Positions 22,793 to 31,798 are shown, numbered from the stretch's first letter. The stretch: DNA of 35,419 bases from Candidatus Gastranaerophilales bacterium (GCA_944325105.1 CALUYW010000019.1:1-35419); one strand, 5' to 3'. Numbers and translations are program-made. Notes: generated by a model not told the origin, from the sequence alone.

Positions 22793-24480
22793 CTTTCAAC
22801 CGCCTCACCAGGAGTGAGTTTTTCTACTTCGCCTGATTTTCTGTGTTTAAATTCTACAAAGCCTTCTTTAATCGTTTTACCCACTGTTATTCTGTAAGGA
22901 AAACCTATAAGCTCAGAATCTTTAAACTTCACACCCGCCCTATCTGCTCTATCATCAAGGACAGTCTCAATACCCAAGCTGTTTAAAGCATTGTAAAGTT
23001 TCAGTGCAACATCCATTTGCTCACTATCATCAGCATTAACAGGGACAATATCTACATGGTATGGTGCAATTTCTTTTGGCCAAACTATACCAAAATCATC
23101 ATGGTATTTTTCAATGGCTGCAGCAGCCGTACGGGTAATACCAATACCATAACAGCCCATAATAAATGGTTTATCTTTGCCTTTTTCATCAGTATAAGTT
23201 GCACCCATAGGTTTTGAATATTTTGTACCAAGTTGGAATATATTACCTACTTCAATTCCTCTTGTAATTTTTAAAGGTGAACCACAGCAGGGGCAGTATT
23301 CACCCTCTTTTACAAGAGAAACATCACAGAACTCATTTTCTTCTTTAAAATTGTACCCAACAATATGCTTATGGGGTTCATTTGCACCGAGTACAAAATT
23401 TTTCATGCCTTTTGCAGAATTATCAAATATAACTTTTACTTTATTTCTGTCAACATTTAAGTAGCTCAAGTATCCGACTTCGCAGCCAAGGTATTCAATC
23501 GCTTCTTCATTTGTTGCACTTCTTATCTCTAAAGCGTTAACTATATTTAAAAGTTTTGTTTCTTCAACTTCCTTGTCGCCTCTTATCATAACAAGCACAG
23601 GTTTTGAATCGGCAATATATAAAACAGCTTTTAATATACAATAGGGTTCAATTTTTAAGAATTTTGCAAGCTCGTCAATTGTTTTAACATTTGGTGTATC
23701 AAGAATTTTTTCTTCACCATAACCAAATTCAGCCCCGTCGGTAAATTCTTTTTGAAGTTTAGATATAGCATGGTTAGAATTTGCCGCATAGTCACAGTTT
23801 TCACAGTAGAAAACATCATCTTCACCTGATTGGGTAGAAGTTAAAACCATAAATTCATGACTTACGTTTCCACCAATTGCACCTGAATCAGACTGCACCA
23901 TTTTTGTTTCAAGACCACATCTTTTAAAAATTCTTGTATAAGCGCGCGCCATATTTTCATATTCTTCTTCAAGAGATTCTTGAGAGGAGTGAAAACTGTA
24001 TGCGTCTTTCATTATAAACTCACGCCCTCTTAAAAGACCAAATCTGGGGCGGATTTCATCCCTGAATTTTGTTTGAATATGATATAAATTAACAGGCAGC
24101 TGCTTGTAGGAGGAGAGTATACCCGAGGCAACCGATGTAACAACTTCTTCATGGGTTGGTGCAAGGCACATTTGATTGCCATGCCTGTCATTGAGCCTTG
24201 CAAGCTCCTTGCCGTACACTTCCCATCTGCCTGATTTTAACCATAATTCCGCAGGCTGCACAAAAGGCATTAAAAGCTCTTGAGCACCGGCAGCGTTCAT
24301 TTCTTCTCGAACAATTTTATTTATCTTAGTCAGGACTCTCTGCATAAGGGGTAAGTAACTATAGATACCCGATGTAAGTTTTTTTATGTATCCTGCCCTT
24401 ACAAGTAATTTATGGCTTATTGCTTCAGCGTCGTTAGGAAATTCCCTTAAAGTCTGAACAAAGAGTTTTGACATTTTCAT
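22768..24480 (-). CDS. proS: Prolyl-tRNA synthetase
   Basis: This 570-residue bacterial-type class II enzyme charges tRNA-Pro. It starts MKMSKLFVQTLREFPNDAEAISHKLLVRAGYIKKL, then SGIYSYLPLMQRVL and LMPFVQPAELWLKSGRW. Motif 2 is YHIQTKFRDEIRPRFGLLRGREFIMKDAYSFH. The INS editing domain spans about 220-400 and is followed by a GCYGIGITRTAAAAIE motif 3 and an anticodon-binding C-terminus (DDRADRAGVKFKDSELIGFP). All parts are intact. GGAGG lies 12 bases before the ATG at 24480. A promoter with a perfect extended -10 is found upstream. Confidence 0.98.
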   Translation of the reverse strand: MKMSKLFVQTLREFPNDAEAISHKLLVRAGYIKKLTSGIYSYLPLMQRVLTKINKIVREEMNAAGAQELLMPFVQPAELWLKSGRWEVYGKELARLNDRHGNQMCLAPTHEEVVTSVASGILSSYKQLPVNLYHIQTKFRDEIRPRFGLLRGREFIMKDAYSFHSSQESLEEEYENMARAYTRIFKRCGLETKMVQSDSGAIGGNVSHEFMVLTSTQSGEDDVFYCENCDYAANSNHAISKLQKEFTDGAEFGYGEEKILDTPNVKTIDELAKFLKIEPYCILKAVLYIADSKPVLVMIRGDKEVEETKLLNIVNALEIRSATNEEAIEYLGCEVGYLSYLNVDRNKVKVIFDNSAKGMKNFVLGANEPHKHIVGYNFKEENEFCDVSLVKEGEYCPCCGSPLKITRGIEVGNIFQLGTKYSKPMGATYTDEKGKDKPFIMGCYGIGITRTAAAAIEKYHDDFGIVWPKEIAPYHVDIVPVNADDSEQMDVALKLYNALNSLGIETVLDDRADRAGVKFKDSELIGFPYRITVGKTIKEGFVEFKHRKSGEVEKLTPGEAVERCKQLLLN

Positions 24481-24534
24481 AATAATTAATAGCCTCCAAG
24501 GTATTAAATAGTGTATATGTGCAAATGATAATTT

Positions 24535-24556
24535 TTGCTATAAACAATTATAGCAA
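24535..24556. repeat. Perfect inverted repeat overlapping the proS -10 box
   Basis: TTGCTATAA (24535-24543) and TTATAGCAA (24548-24556) form a nine-base perfect palindrome with a four-base centre. It covers the extended -10 of the proS promoter and so could be an operator. Confidence 0.6.
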
Positions 24557-24574
24557 CAAAGTAAAAAAGCGCAA
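24547..24574 (-). promoter_or_regulatory. Promoter of proS-gatD
   Basis: On the minus strand TTGCGC (24574-24569) is 16 bases from TATAAT (24552-24547), preceded by TGC, which makes a perfect extended -10 (TGnTATAAT). Confidence 0.7.
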
Positions 24575-24578
24575 AAAT

Positions 24579-24601
24579 AAAGTTTTTTAACAAAAAACTT
24601 T
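24579..24601. repeat. Hairpin between proS and the nuo-like cluster
   Basis: AAAGTTTTTT (24579-24588) pairs perfectly with AAAAAACTTT (24592-24601) around AAC. GCGC blocks flank it at 24569-24572 and 24605-24608. Neither side is followed by a T-run, so it is not a clear terminator; a regulatory or structural role is possible. Confidence 0.5.
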
Positions 24602-24657
24602 AAGCGCGTTGCCATAACAAAAGGTTTTAGATTATTATTGTTCAAGGAGTTGTGTTT

Positions 24658-25146
24658 ATGGAAAAATTTGCAAATGCGGTTTTCTTTATTTTAACTTTTT
24701 TAGCTTTTGCATCGTCCGTTTTTATTCTTGTCTCAAGGGAGTCAAGGGTATATCTTGCGAGTGCTGTTATAGCTTTTATAAGTATTGGGGGCTTATATTT
24801 ACTCTTAAAATCTCCCATAATTTTTGTAGCACAGATTGTATTTTTTGCCCTTGGTATAGGCTTGATTATCCTTTGGGGAGGATTTGATTTCAAAGTACAA
24901 AAAACAGTAAAAGCTAGTGCAAGCCTAAAAGCTCTGTTTACGCCTGCACTATTGTGTTTTTTTGTACTTCTTATTTCTCCTTTTCTTGCCAAACAAATGA
25001 ATATGCAAAAAATAAACAGTTTTTATAGCGACGAAATAATTCCGAATTTAGTATCTTTTGTTGATATAAATATAATAATTTTATCAATACTTGTAATTAT
25101 TACTTTAAGCGGTTTTTATACCATAGCTTTCTGGAGAAAAAAATGA
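24658..25146 (+). CDS. nuoJ: Complex-I-like subunit J (NuoJ-like)
   Basis: 162 residues from the ATG at 24658, chosen because AAGGAG lies eight bases upstream; a GTG at 24652 is too close to that site. It has five hydrophobic helices. GGLYLLLKSPIIFVAQIVFFALGIGLIILWGG aligns with the NuoJ core (YLLL--P--AA-Q-LVY-GAV-VL), although the usual VYAG is FFAL here. A long loop carries FDFKVQKTVKAS, and the last helix ends FWRKK. NuoJ sits in the membrane arm of NADH dehydrogenase next to subunits K and N. It is first of five overlapping genes. Confidence 0.8.
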   Translation: MEKFANAVFFILTFLAFASSVFILVSRESRVYLASAVIAFISIGGLYLLLKSPIIFVAQIVFFALGIGLIILWGGFDFKVQKTVKASASLKALFTPALLCFFVLLISPFLAKQMNMQKINSFYSDEIIPNLVSFVDINIIILSILVIITLSGFYTIAFWRKK

Positions 25147-25445
25147 GCGCACTTTGTCTAAAGATTTTAATCGCAGCAATATCGCTTTTTTGTATGGGAA
25201 TATTCATATGCAGTATAAGCAAAAATATCTTAAAGATATTTTTGGGTACGGTCTTAATGTATAATTCATCAATTTTAGCGCTAAGTGTAAATCAGAGCAG
25301 AGTAAATGAGGCTATAGCGCTTATCTTATGTGCATTTGCGCCAATTATTTACTTTATAGGTGCGTTTATAATTACCAAAATTTACAAAAAATTTAACACT
25401 CTTGATATAGACAAAATTGAGCAGGCGGCGAAAGGAGAAAAATGA
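25143..25445 (+). CDS. nuoK: Complex-I-like subunit K (NuoK/MrpC-like), lacking both key glutamates
   Basis: This 100-residue protein has three transmembrane helices, the NuoK/MrpC length and plan. It overlaps nuoJ by ATGA and the next gene by ATGA. SKNILKIFLGTVLMYNSSILALS aligns with the NuoK helix [21 protein letters not shown], but the conserved Glu (E36 in E. coli) is V37. In the third helix EAIALILCAFAPIIYFIGAF the second Glu (E72) is about I69; the only Glu before the tail is E56. Loss of both is seen in MrpC antiporter subunits, and ALIL-A in helix 3 also recalls MrpC. The C-terminus LDIDKI keeps the NuoK-like NIDSV region. Proton transfer through this subunit cannot follow the standard route. 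Confidence 0.8.
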   Translation: MSALCLKILIAAISLFCMGIFICSISKNILKIFLGTVLMYNSSILALSVNQSRVNEAIALILCAFAPIIYFIGAFIITKIYKKFNTLDIDKIEQAAKGEK

Positions 25446-27343
25446 TAGACATTGTAAGTCTTGTTTACCTTATGGTGTGCACTCCGCTTATATGCGCGGT
25501 TTTACTTTTTGTTTTAAAATTTATGTTTAAAAACATGCCTGATTACATAAATTTTGCAGCAAGTACATTTCTTTCACTTTGTTCACTATCTTCGTCAGTA
25601 CTGCTTTTTGAATATGTAATAACATATCAGGGATATACTCTTGAGAGTAATTATCCTGTTTGCATAGTGCAAAACATCCCCCTTTATTTTGGCATTTACG
25701 CGGACAACCTGACCTCACTTTTTACACTCCTTACAGGAGGCTTTTTTCTTATTGCAAATATTTTTTCATACAAATATCTTCGTCAAAACAGACAAGGTTT
25801 TGCAAGGTTTTATATATATTTAAACCTGCTGCAGTTTTTCTCGTTTTGTTTCTTTTTAAGCTCAAACCTTATACAAAGCATTGTATTTATGATGGCAACA
25901 AGTCTTGTCTGCTACCTTTTTGCAAATTTTTATTTTCAAAAACCTCAAGCTCAAAGCAACTCAAAAAAGCTTTTTGTTGTTGATACAAGCGGAGATTTTA
26001 TACTAATAACAGCATCCGTTGCATTTTTATTTTTCTCAACCCTTGTACCCGACACTACAAATATTCCTACTCTTGGTTTTAATAACATAAACTCGCTGGG
26101 GTTATATTCTTTTGCAGGTCTTAACCCGTTTATGTTTATCTTTATTTGTATGCTTTTTATACTGGGTGCACTCATCAAAAGTTCGCAGTTTCCTTTTATG
26201 TCAAAAATAACACTATGCTCGGAAGCCCCCAATCCGGCTTTTTCCATAATTTTAAGCCCTATTGTAATTGCTCAGGGAGTATTTTTGCTTTACAGATTGT
26301 ATCCTCTTTTAAACCTTGCACAAGGCGCTTTTGAAATAATTAAAATAGTTGGAATACTTACTGCCTTAATTGCTTGCACCATAGCACTTAAGGAAAACAG
26401 TCTAAAGCAAATTTGCTCTTGGATGGCAATTTCTCAAACCGGCATTGCAATGTGCGCACTTGGATTTAAAATGTATGAAACAAGTGTTTTCTACCTTGTA
26501 TGCTCAGGGCTTGCAACAGTGCTTATTTCTTACACTATCGATTCGGTGAGCTACTCTACAGGCTCGCAAGAAAATATAAGGTTTCTTGGCGGTCTGAGAG
26601 AAAAACTCCCTTTTACGGCACTTATGTATATAATCGGAGCACTGTCACTGAGCGGTCTTATCTTTAGCGGTTTTTATCCAAAAACAGAATTTATAAATAA
26701 TCTCGCATTTGAAAAATCTTCCATATACGCTTCAATCTTTTTGCTTGTTTTATTTATGAGTACATTTTATCTGTTTAGAGTCTATTTTAGAGTTTTTGAA
26801 GGAGAGTACAAAGGAAGCTACGAAGTACAAAAAACAAGCAAATTAATGAAGTTTGCGATTTTACTTTTATGCATACCTGTAGTGTTTTTTGGTCTTGTTT
26901 TTAACAAATACTCGGGCTACTTTTTATCGTTTTCAACAGCACAAAAAATAACTCCCGACTTTTTTGTAAATATTTTCACCTTTATAGCAAGCGTTTTTGG
27001 TTATTATTTGGCTTACAATATATATTTTACAAAAAGAATTTGTTCACTTCGGTACCGTCCAGTTAGAAGACTTGCCGCGAAGCACTTTTACTGCGATTAT
27101 TTTATAGATTTTATTTTTGAAAAAATGCCTCTTTTTATCTCAAAAATATTTTCGTTTTTTGAAAAATACACAATAGGAATTTTATACACCCTTATTAAAT
27201 TAAAAATAAAAATAATTTCATTTATAAAAGAAAAACTTGAAACAAACAGTGTAAACTCCGAGTTTTTTACTCTAGCGGTTTGGATATTTTTAATAGCCTT
27301 ACTGTTTGTTGTTTTATATTTTAAAACGGGGGTAATAAATTAA
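25442..27343 (+). CDS. nuoL: Complex-I-like antiporter subunit L (NuoL-like), divergent
   Basis: 633 residues with about 16 helices, including the long C-terminal lateral-helix region (AAKHFYCDYFIDFIFEK onward) that distinguishes NuoL from NuoM and NuoN. The family line is clear: YADNLTSLFTLLTGGFFL, GALIKSSQFPFMSKITLCSE, SLKQICSWMAISQTG and GGLREKLPFTALMYIIGALSLSG. Retained are K246 (E. coli K229) and K414 in GFYPKTEF (K399). Changed are M151 at the E144 position, T359 at K342, Y351 and S355 at the two histidines before it, and the HTWLPDAM-type loop. It overlaps nuoK by ATGA and nuoM by one base. In standard complex I this is the distal proton pump. Confidence 0.85.
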   Translation: MIDIVSLVYLMVCTPLICAVLLFVLKFMFKNMPDYINFAASTFLSLCSLSSSVLLFEYVITYQGYTLESNYPVCIVQNIPLYFGIYADNLTSLFTLLTGGFFLIANIFSYKYLRQNRQGFARFYIYLNLLQFFSFCFFLSSNLIQSIVFMMATSLVCYLFANFYFQKPQAQSNSKKLFVVDTSGDFILITASVAFLFFSTLVPDTTNIPTLGFNNINSLGLYSFAGLNPFMFIFICMLFILGALIKSSQFPFMSKITLCSEAPNPAFSIILSPIVIAQGVFLLYRLYPLLNLAQGAFEIIKIVGILTALIACTIALKENSLKQICSWMAISQTGIAMCALGFKMYETSVFYLVCSGLATVLISYTIDSVSYSTGSQENIRFLGGLREKLPFTALMYIIGALSLSGLIFSGFYPKTEFINNLAFEKSSIYASIFLLVLFMSTFYLFRVYFRVFEGEYKGSYEVQKTSKLMKFAILLLCIPVVFFGLVFNKYSGYFLSFSTAQKITPDFFVNIFTFIASVFGYYLAYNIYFTKRICSLRYRPVRRLAAKHFYCDYFIDFIFEKMPLFISKIFSFFEKYTIGILYTLIKLKIKIISFIKEKLETNSVNSEFFTLAVWIFLIALLFVVLYFKTGVIN

Positions 27344-28827
27344 TGGGAGAAATTTTAAACATATTTATCTTGGCGATTTTGCCTCTTATAGCGGGCTTTC
27401 TCATATTTATAGGTTTCTTTAGAAACAATACGGTTGTAATAAGGAGATTTGCAAAGTATTTTAATATAGCATATCTTATCTATACTCTGAGCTTTCTTAC
27501 CAATTACAACACTAACTCGGAACTTCAGTATGTTATAAATTTAAAAAACTACAACATACTTTTCGGTTTTGATGCACTTGGTTTGATTTTATCAATCCTT
27601 GTAATATTCATTATAACAATATGTATGATAGTTGCTAAAAGCACTCTGGCTGCCAAGCAAAAGTTGTTTTATTCTTTTGCACTGTTTTTTGAAGCATCTG
27701 CAGTTTTAATGTTTTGTGCGCAAAATCTTTATCTTTTTTGTTTGGCTTTATTTTTTGAAATATTCTGTGCATACATTTTAATATCAAACTTTGCACAGTC
27801 AAAAGGGAATAAGCCGGCAAGCAGCTATGCGATTTTAAGTTTCTCTTGCGCATTTGCTTTTATGTCTGCTACTGCTCTAATAAGTGCAGTACTTACAAAA
27901 CACTCTATCTATCCGAGTATTCAAAATCTGGTGCAAGCAAGTCCCGAACTTTCTTCACTTATACAGTTTTTAGTATTTTTTACGGTGCTCTTAACTGTTT
28001 GTACCAAACTTCCGATTTTTCCTTTTCATAAAACAATGCAAAGCATAATAGAGGGGGTTGGTGCGTCTTTGTGCTTTGTATTTTTAACAGAATTTATATT
28101 AGGATTTTTTATATTTATTAAATTCAATGCGTACGCGCTAAATTATATTTTTGGAATGATTGCCCCATATCTTGCAATTATTGCAATGGTTAATGTCATA
28201 TATTTTGCTTTCCTTGCAATAGGTTCAAAAGACCTGAAAACTTCATTTGCTTATTTTTGTTTTTCTCAAATGTTGCTCGCAATACCTGCCCTTGCAGCCA
28301 TTAACATCGACGGTATATGCGGAGCAATATATCAAATAGTTTCGCAAAGTCTGATTCTTTTAGGATTATTCCTATGCTATTGTTTCGCTATTCAAATTTT
28401 TAAAACAACAAAACTGCCTTTTATGGGAGCGCTTGCAAGCCATACCCCAAAACTGGCGGCTCTTGCTTTTGTTTTCACGCTTGCCGGAGCAAATATGCCT
28501 CTAACTGGCGGTTTTGTAGGCAAGTTCCTCTCTATATTAGGAGGTTTTTCAACTGAAGTATACACACAAAATACAATATGGATGTGCACGTTATTTATAA
28601 TACCTGTATTTATTTTGGGAATGATTTATGTAATAAAAACATACCAGAACATATTTTTTGGCACAGATGAATGTAGTGACTGCAAAGCTATCGACCTTTT
28701 AAGACACAGGTGGACAGCACTTTTGATTGTTGCAATTTTAATAATCATACTTGGGGTAGCTCCCTACTACTTAGGAGAAATTTTAAGCAAATATGCCGAT
28801 ATGATTGTTTCAATGTTTTCGTTTTAA
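27343..28827 (+). CDS. nuoM: Complex-I-like antiporter subunit M (NuoM-like), divergent
   Basis: 494 residues, about 14 helices. The recognisable elements are FCLALFFEIFCAYILI with E139 (E. coli NuoM E144), LTVCTKLPIFPFHKTM with K222 (K234) and the following His, SKDLKTSFAYFCFSQM, and AGANMPLTGGFVGKFLSILGGF near 381-402. There the usual Glu of NFVGEF (E407) is K394, a Lys more typical of subunit N or Mrp antiporters. The WLPDAHSQAPTAGS loop is replaced by KTMQSIIEGVGASL. The start shares its A with the nuoL stop (TAATG). Confidence 0.82.
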   Translation: MGEILNIFILAILPLIAGFLIFIGFFRNNTVVIRRFAKYFNIAYLIYTLSFLTNYNTNSELQYVINLKNYNILFGFDALGLILSILVIFIITICMIVAKSTLAAKQKLFYSFALFFEASAVLMFCAQNLYLFCLALFFEIFCAYILISNFAQSKGNKPASSYAILSFSCAFAFMSATALISAVLTKHSIYPSIQNLVQASPELSSLIQFLVFFTVLLTVCTKLPIFPFHKTMQSIIEGVGASLCFVFLTEFILGFFIFIKFNAYALNYIFGMIAPYLAIIAMVNVIYFAFLAIGSKDLKTSFAYFCFSQMLLAIPALAAINIDGICGAIYQIVSQSLILLGLFLCYCFAIQIFKTTKLPFMGALASHTPKLAALAFVFTLAGANMPLTGGFVGKFLSILGGFSTEVYTQNTIWMCTLFIIPVFILGMIYVIKTYQNIFFGTDECSDCKAIDLLRHRWTALLIVAILIIILGVAPYYLGEILSKYADMIVSMFSF

Positions 28828-28836
28828 GGAGTACAA

Positions 28837-30243
28837 ATGTTTGATAATCTTTTAAATATCCAAAATACCCTATACATGCTAATAAGCTTTGTCGTGCTTT
28901 TCTTTGGCACTATTATAAATTTTGCATTTATGGGGCTTTTGAATAAAAAATCGCAAATAATTTCAAATATTATTACCATATCTGTTTTAACATCTTCGAT
29001 AATTCTTCAATTGCCGGTATTGGCAGAATTTTTATTTACAAACAACGCAGATGCCATAAGCATATTAAACGGAAATATAGCTTTTGGAGCCCTTGAAACA
29101 GCTTTCTGTATTCTGACCCAAACAACTATTCTGTTTGCATTTTTAATATCATTAAAACACCTTAAGCAGTTACGATTTAAACAACACTACTTTAATACCC
29201 TTTATTTGTGTTGCGCATTGAGCGCAAATATACTATTTTCTTCAAAAGGGTTTTTACCCTTTATGCTTTCGCTTGAAGCAATATCAGCCTGTACACTTTT
29301 TATTATCCTTGCATTTAAAAATCGCGAAATATTCTACAGTGCGTACAAATTTATTCTATTTTCACTCGGGTCTTGCGCCCTTATGATATTATCATATGGT
29401 GTTTTAAACATTGCTGACACAAAAAACACTGTTATTTTGACAATATTTAGCACATTATTTTTATCATCAGTTATTCTCAAAGGTGCATTTGCCTTTATTT
29501 TTACAAGGGATGGACAAGGATTTTTAAAATACAATTTTCCATCTTTTGTATTCTTAAATACTGTAATCTTTACAATATATTGTTCAATATTTACAAAAAT
29601 TTTTAATGATGTAATACCTCTTGCGCCTGTTACAAGAGCATTTTTCATAATCCTGTTAATTATAGGATTGCCCTTTATTGCCCTTAAAATACCTAGAGCA
29701 AAGACATATAGCAGTTTTTTATTTTCCCTAAATTCTCTCAATTTTTGTATAATAACACTGGGATTTTTCATAGGCACTGCGGCAGTAAACAAAGCATCCA
29801 TATTTTTGCTGACAAATACGGTAATTTCAACCCTTGCGCTTTTATGTGCATTTGCAATTTTTGATATCAATAAAAAAGACTGCTTTAAGCTAAAATGTTT
29901 TGAAAGCATTTATTACAAAAATCCTTTTTATGCAACTTTTTTAAGCATAACTCTTTTTATAAGCGCAGGTTTTATACCCTCGGGTATTATCGCGGCACGA
30001 TATCAAATGTCACTTGCACTCTTTCAAACCGGTTTATGGAGCACATTAGCAAACGCTTTTATGCTTATTTCTTATATAATTTTAGCTTACGCAGTGATTA
30101 AATTTGTAAATATAATCTACAAAAAACCCCACAGAGGAGATAATTTTGAAAAAATTGCATTAAAAAAGAGGATGAAACTAAATTATTCAATCCTCTCTTT
30201 ACTTGTTATCTTATCAATAACTCTGTGTTTTATCTCTCTATAA
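28837..30243 (+). CDS. nuoN: Complex-I-like antiporter subunit N (NuoN-like), strongly divergent
   Basis: 468 residues, about 13 helices, last in the cluster; AAGGAG five bases before the ATG at 28837. Support for NuoN is positional plus short motifs: LPFMLSLEAISACTLFIILAF with E147 (the TM5 Glu), VILKGAFAFIFTRDG with K215 (the TM7 Lys), and KIPRAKTYSSFLFSLNSLNF. The conserved PFH-W-PD-Y--AP-P is missing, and the TM12 Lys of GFIGKF is absent; FIPSGIIAARYQM gives R388/Y389 there. It could instead be called a generic proton-antiporter-like subunit. Its 3' end overlaps a minus-strand gene by six bases. Confidence 0.75.
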   Translation: MFDNLLNIQNTLYMLISFVVLFFGTIINFAFMGLLNKKSQIISNIITISVLTSSIILQLPVLAEFLFTNNADAISILNGNIAFGALETAFCILTQTTILFAFLISLKHLKQLRFKQHYFNTLYLCCALSANILFSSKGFLPFMLSLEAISACTLFIILAFKNREIFYSAYKFILFSLGSCALMILSYGVLNIADTKNTVILTIFSTLFLSSVILKGAFAFIFTRDGQGFLKYNFPSFVFLNTVIFTIYCSIFTKIFNDVIPLAPVTRAFFIILLIIGLPFIALKIPRAKTYSSFLFSLNSLNFCIITLGFFIGTAAVNKASIFLLTNTVISTLALLCAFAIFDINKKDCFKLKCFESIYYKNPFYATFLSITLFISAGFIPSGIIAARYQMSLALFQTGLWSTLANAFMLISYIILAYAVIKFVNIIYKKPHRGDNFEKIALKKRMKLNYSILSLLVILSITLCFISL

Positions 30244-30627
30244 ATCTTCAACTGCAGAGTTTCTGTTTGTATTAACATTTACCGTGCTATCGTGCAAATC
30301 AGGGAACCAAGCATTGTTGAAGTCATGCTCGTGACGTCCGAAAAAATCGTCCTCTGTTGTAGGGTCAAGATAAATTCTGGCTTTTGTATAAAAAGCTGCA
30401 ATACCGTTTTTGGGTTTATAGTCACTATAGTATCTTACATAGTGCTCATTTTCCAAATTTCCATCACCCTGAGACTGGCTCACTGTTCTGTCGATAACCT
30501 TGAGTGCCGCTTGTGAATAACCTGCTTTTTGCAATCTTTCAACATTTGCAGTGTTACCCTCTTCAAGATAAGCAAAAGCACTCTGTGCTATAAGTGTAAT
30601 TCCTAAAGCTAATATTACTTTCTTCAT
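30238..30627 (-). CDS. Small exported protein of unknown function
   Basis: 129 residues from ATG 30627, preferred over ATG 30639 because GAGG lies six bases before it and within the longer start. A clear signal peptide (MKKVILALGITLIAQSAFA) is followed by an acidic, polar mature part: GYSQAALKVIDRTV, YYSDYKPKNGIAAFYTKARIYLDPTTEDDFFGRHEHDFNNAWFPD. The K-YT-AR-YLDP and DFFGRHE segments look conserved, but I do not recognise the family. It is a stand-alone gene with a good promoter, and it ends six bases into nuoN on the other strand. Confidence 0.7.
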   Translation of the reverse strand: MKKVILALGITLIAQSAFAYLEEGNTANVERLQKAGYSQAALKVIDRTVSQSQGDGNLENEHYVRYYSDYKPKNGIAAFYTKARIYLDPTTEDDFFGRHEHDFNNAWFPDLHDSTVNVNTNRNSAVEDL

Positions 30628-30653
30628 AAAATACCTCATACTACATTAATATT

Positions 30654-30682
30654 ATTATATAATATATTAACTTTTTAACCAA
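30654..30682 (-). promoter_or_regulatory. Promoter of the small exported protein
   Basis: On the minus strand TTGGTT (30682-30677) is 17 bases from a perfect TATAAT (30659-30654). Transcription near 30647 leaves a leader of about 20 bases. Confidence 0.6.
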
Positions 30683-30698
30683 CTATTTAGTGTAATTT

Positions 30699-31763
30699 TT
30701 ATTTAAAAAACTTTAATTCTCCAAGCCCCTCTTTAATTACCTTTTCAAATTCGTCCAACAAGACTTCCTGTGGAACTTTTTTTATAAGTTCACCTTTTTT
30801 AAATATATACCCCTCACCAATTGCACCTGCTATACCAAAATCAGCATCACGAGCTTCATTTGGCCCGTTAACAGGGCACCCCATGGTAGCTATTGTAATT
30901 GGCGCATCAAGGTTTTTAAATCTCTCTTCTACTTTTTTTGCCAAACCTATAAGGTCAATTTTAGTGCGTCCGCATGTAGGACAAGAAACAAAATTCACCC
31001 CTCTTTGGCGCATTTTAAGCGCTTTTAGAATATCCCAAGCGGCATAAACCTCCTCAATGGGGTTCTCTGTAAGTGAAACTCTTATGGTATCACCTATGCC
31101 CTCGGCCAAAAGCGTTCCTATGCCGATTGAAGATTTTATAAGCCCGCCTCTTAAAGTTCCTGCTTCTGTTACTCCGACATGTAAAGGATATGGAATTAAT
31201 TCGTTAATTAATCTGTATGCTTTAATCGTTGTCATCACGTCGCTTGATTTTAGTGACACTTTAATAAGGTTGAAATCACAATCTTCAAGCATTTTTATAT
31301 GCGACATAGCGCTTTTAACCATTTTTTCTTCAAGCTTTAGTGTTTTATCAGCTTGCAGCTCACGCTCAAGTGAACCTGCGTTTACACCTATTCTTATCGG
31401 AGTTTGTGTTTTTTTTGCCATATCAACAACTTTTCTTACATGCTCCATGCCGCCTATATTACCGGGGTTAAGTCTAAGAGCATCAACGCCCGAGTTCATA
31501 CACTCAAGCGCAAGACGGTAGTCAAAGTGGATATCAGCTACAATAGGCAGAAGTGATTTGTTTTTTATATCTTTGATTTTTTGAGCACAATCTTTATTTA
31601 AAACAGCAAGACGCACAATCTCACACCCTGCCTCTTTTAATTCGTTAATCTGTCTTAATGTACCCTCAACATCATCGGTTTTTGTATTTGTCATAGACTG
31701 CACGCTAACAGGAGCACCTGCCCCTATTTTTACATCGCCGATTTTAATTTGAATCTTTTCCAT
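30699..31763 (-). CDS. ispG: 4-hydroxy-3-methylbut-2-enyl diphosphate synthase
   Basis: IspG (GcpE) reduces methylerythritol cyclodiphosphate to HMBPP in the MEP isoprenoid pathway, using a [4Fe-4S] cluster. The 354-residue protein has VQSMTNTKTDDVEGTLRQI, then VADIHFDYRLA, RLNPGNIGG, RIGVNAGSLE, HVGVTEAGT and IRVSLTENP. The cluster ligands are C261 and C264 (SCPTCGRTKIDL) and C296 with E303 (MGCPVNGPNEA). Length and the single TIM barrel match the common bacterial form. AAGGA precedes the ATG. It is divergent from the metallophosphoesterase gene. Confidence 0.97.
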   Translation of the reverse strand: MEKIQIKIGDVKIGAGAPVSVQSMTNTKTDDVEGTLRQINELKEAGCEIVRLAVLNKDCAQKIKDIKNKSLLPIVADIHFDYRLALECMNSGVDALRLNPGNIGGMEHVRKVVDMAKKTQTPIRIGVNAGSLERELQADKTLKLEEKMVKSAMSHIKMLEDCDFNLIKVSLKSSDVMTTIKAYRLINELIPYPLHVGVTEAGTLRGGLIKSSIGIGTLLAEGIGDTIRVSLTENPIEEVYAAWDILKALKMRQRGVNFVSCPTCGRTKIDLIGLAKKVEERFKNLDAPITIATMGCPVNGPNEARDADFGIAGAIGEGYIFKKGELIKKVPQEVLLDEFEKVIKEGLGELKFFK

Positions 31764-31783
31764 AACATTAATTCCTTTTTTTA

Positions 31784-31792
31784 TGTTAAAAT
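31784..31792 (+). promoter_or_regulatory. Extended -10 promoter implying a leaderless mRNA
   Basis: TGtTAAAAT (31784-31792) ends six bases before the ATG at 31799. The expected transcript starts at or next to the A of the ATG, and no ribosome-binding site is present. Confidence 0.5.
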
Positions 31793-31798
31793 CATAGC

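Noticed and set aside
29334-29909. A 191-codon minus-strand frame opposite nuoN
   Set aside because: It is a shadow of a hydrophobic membrane-protein gene; the product shows no domain and there is no start signal.
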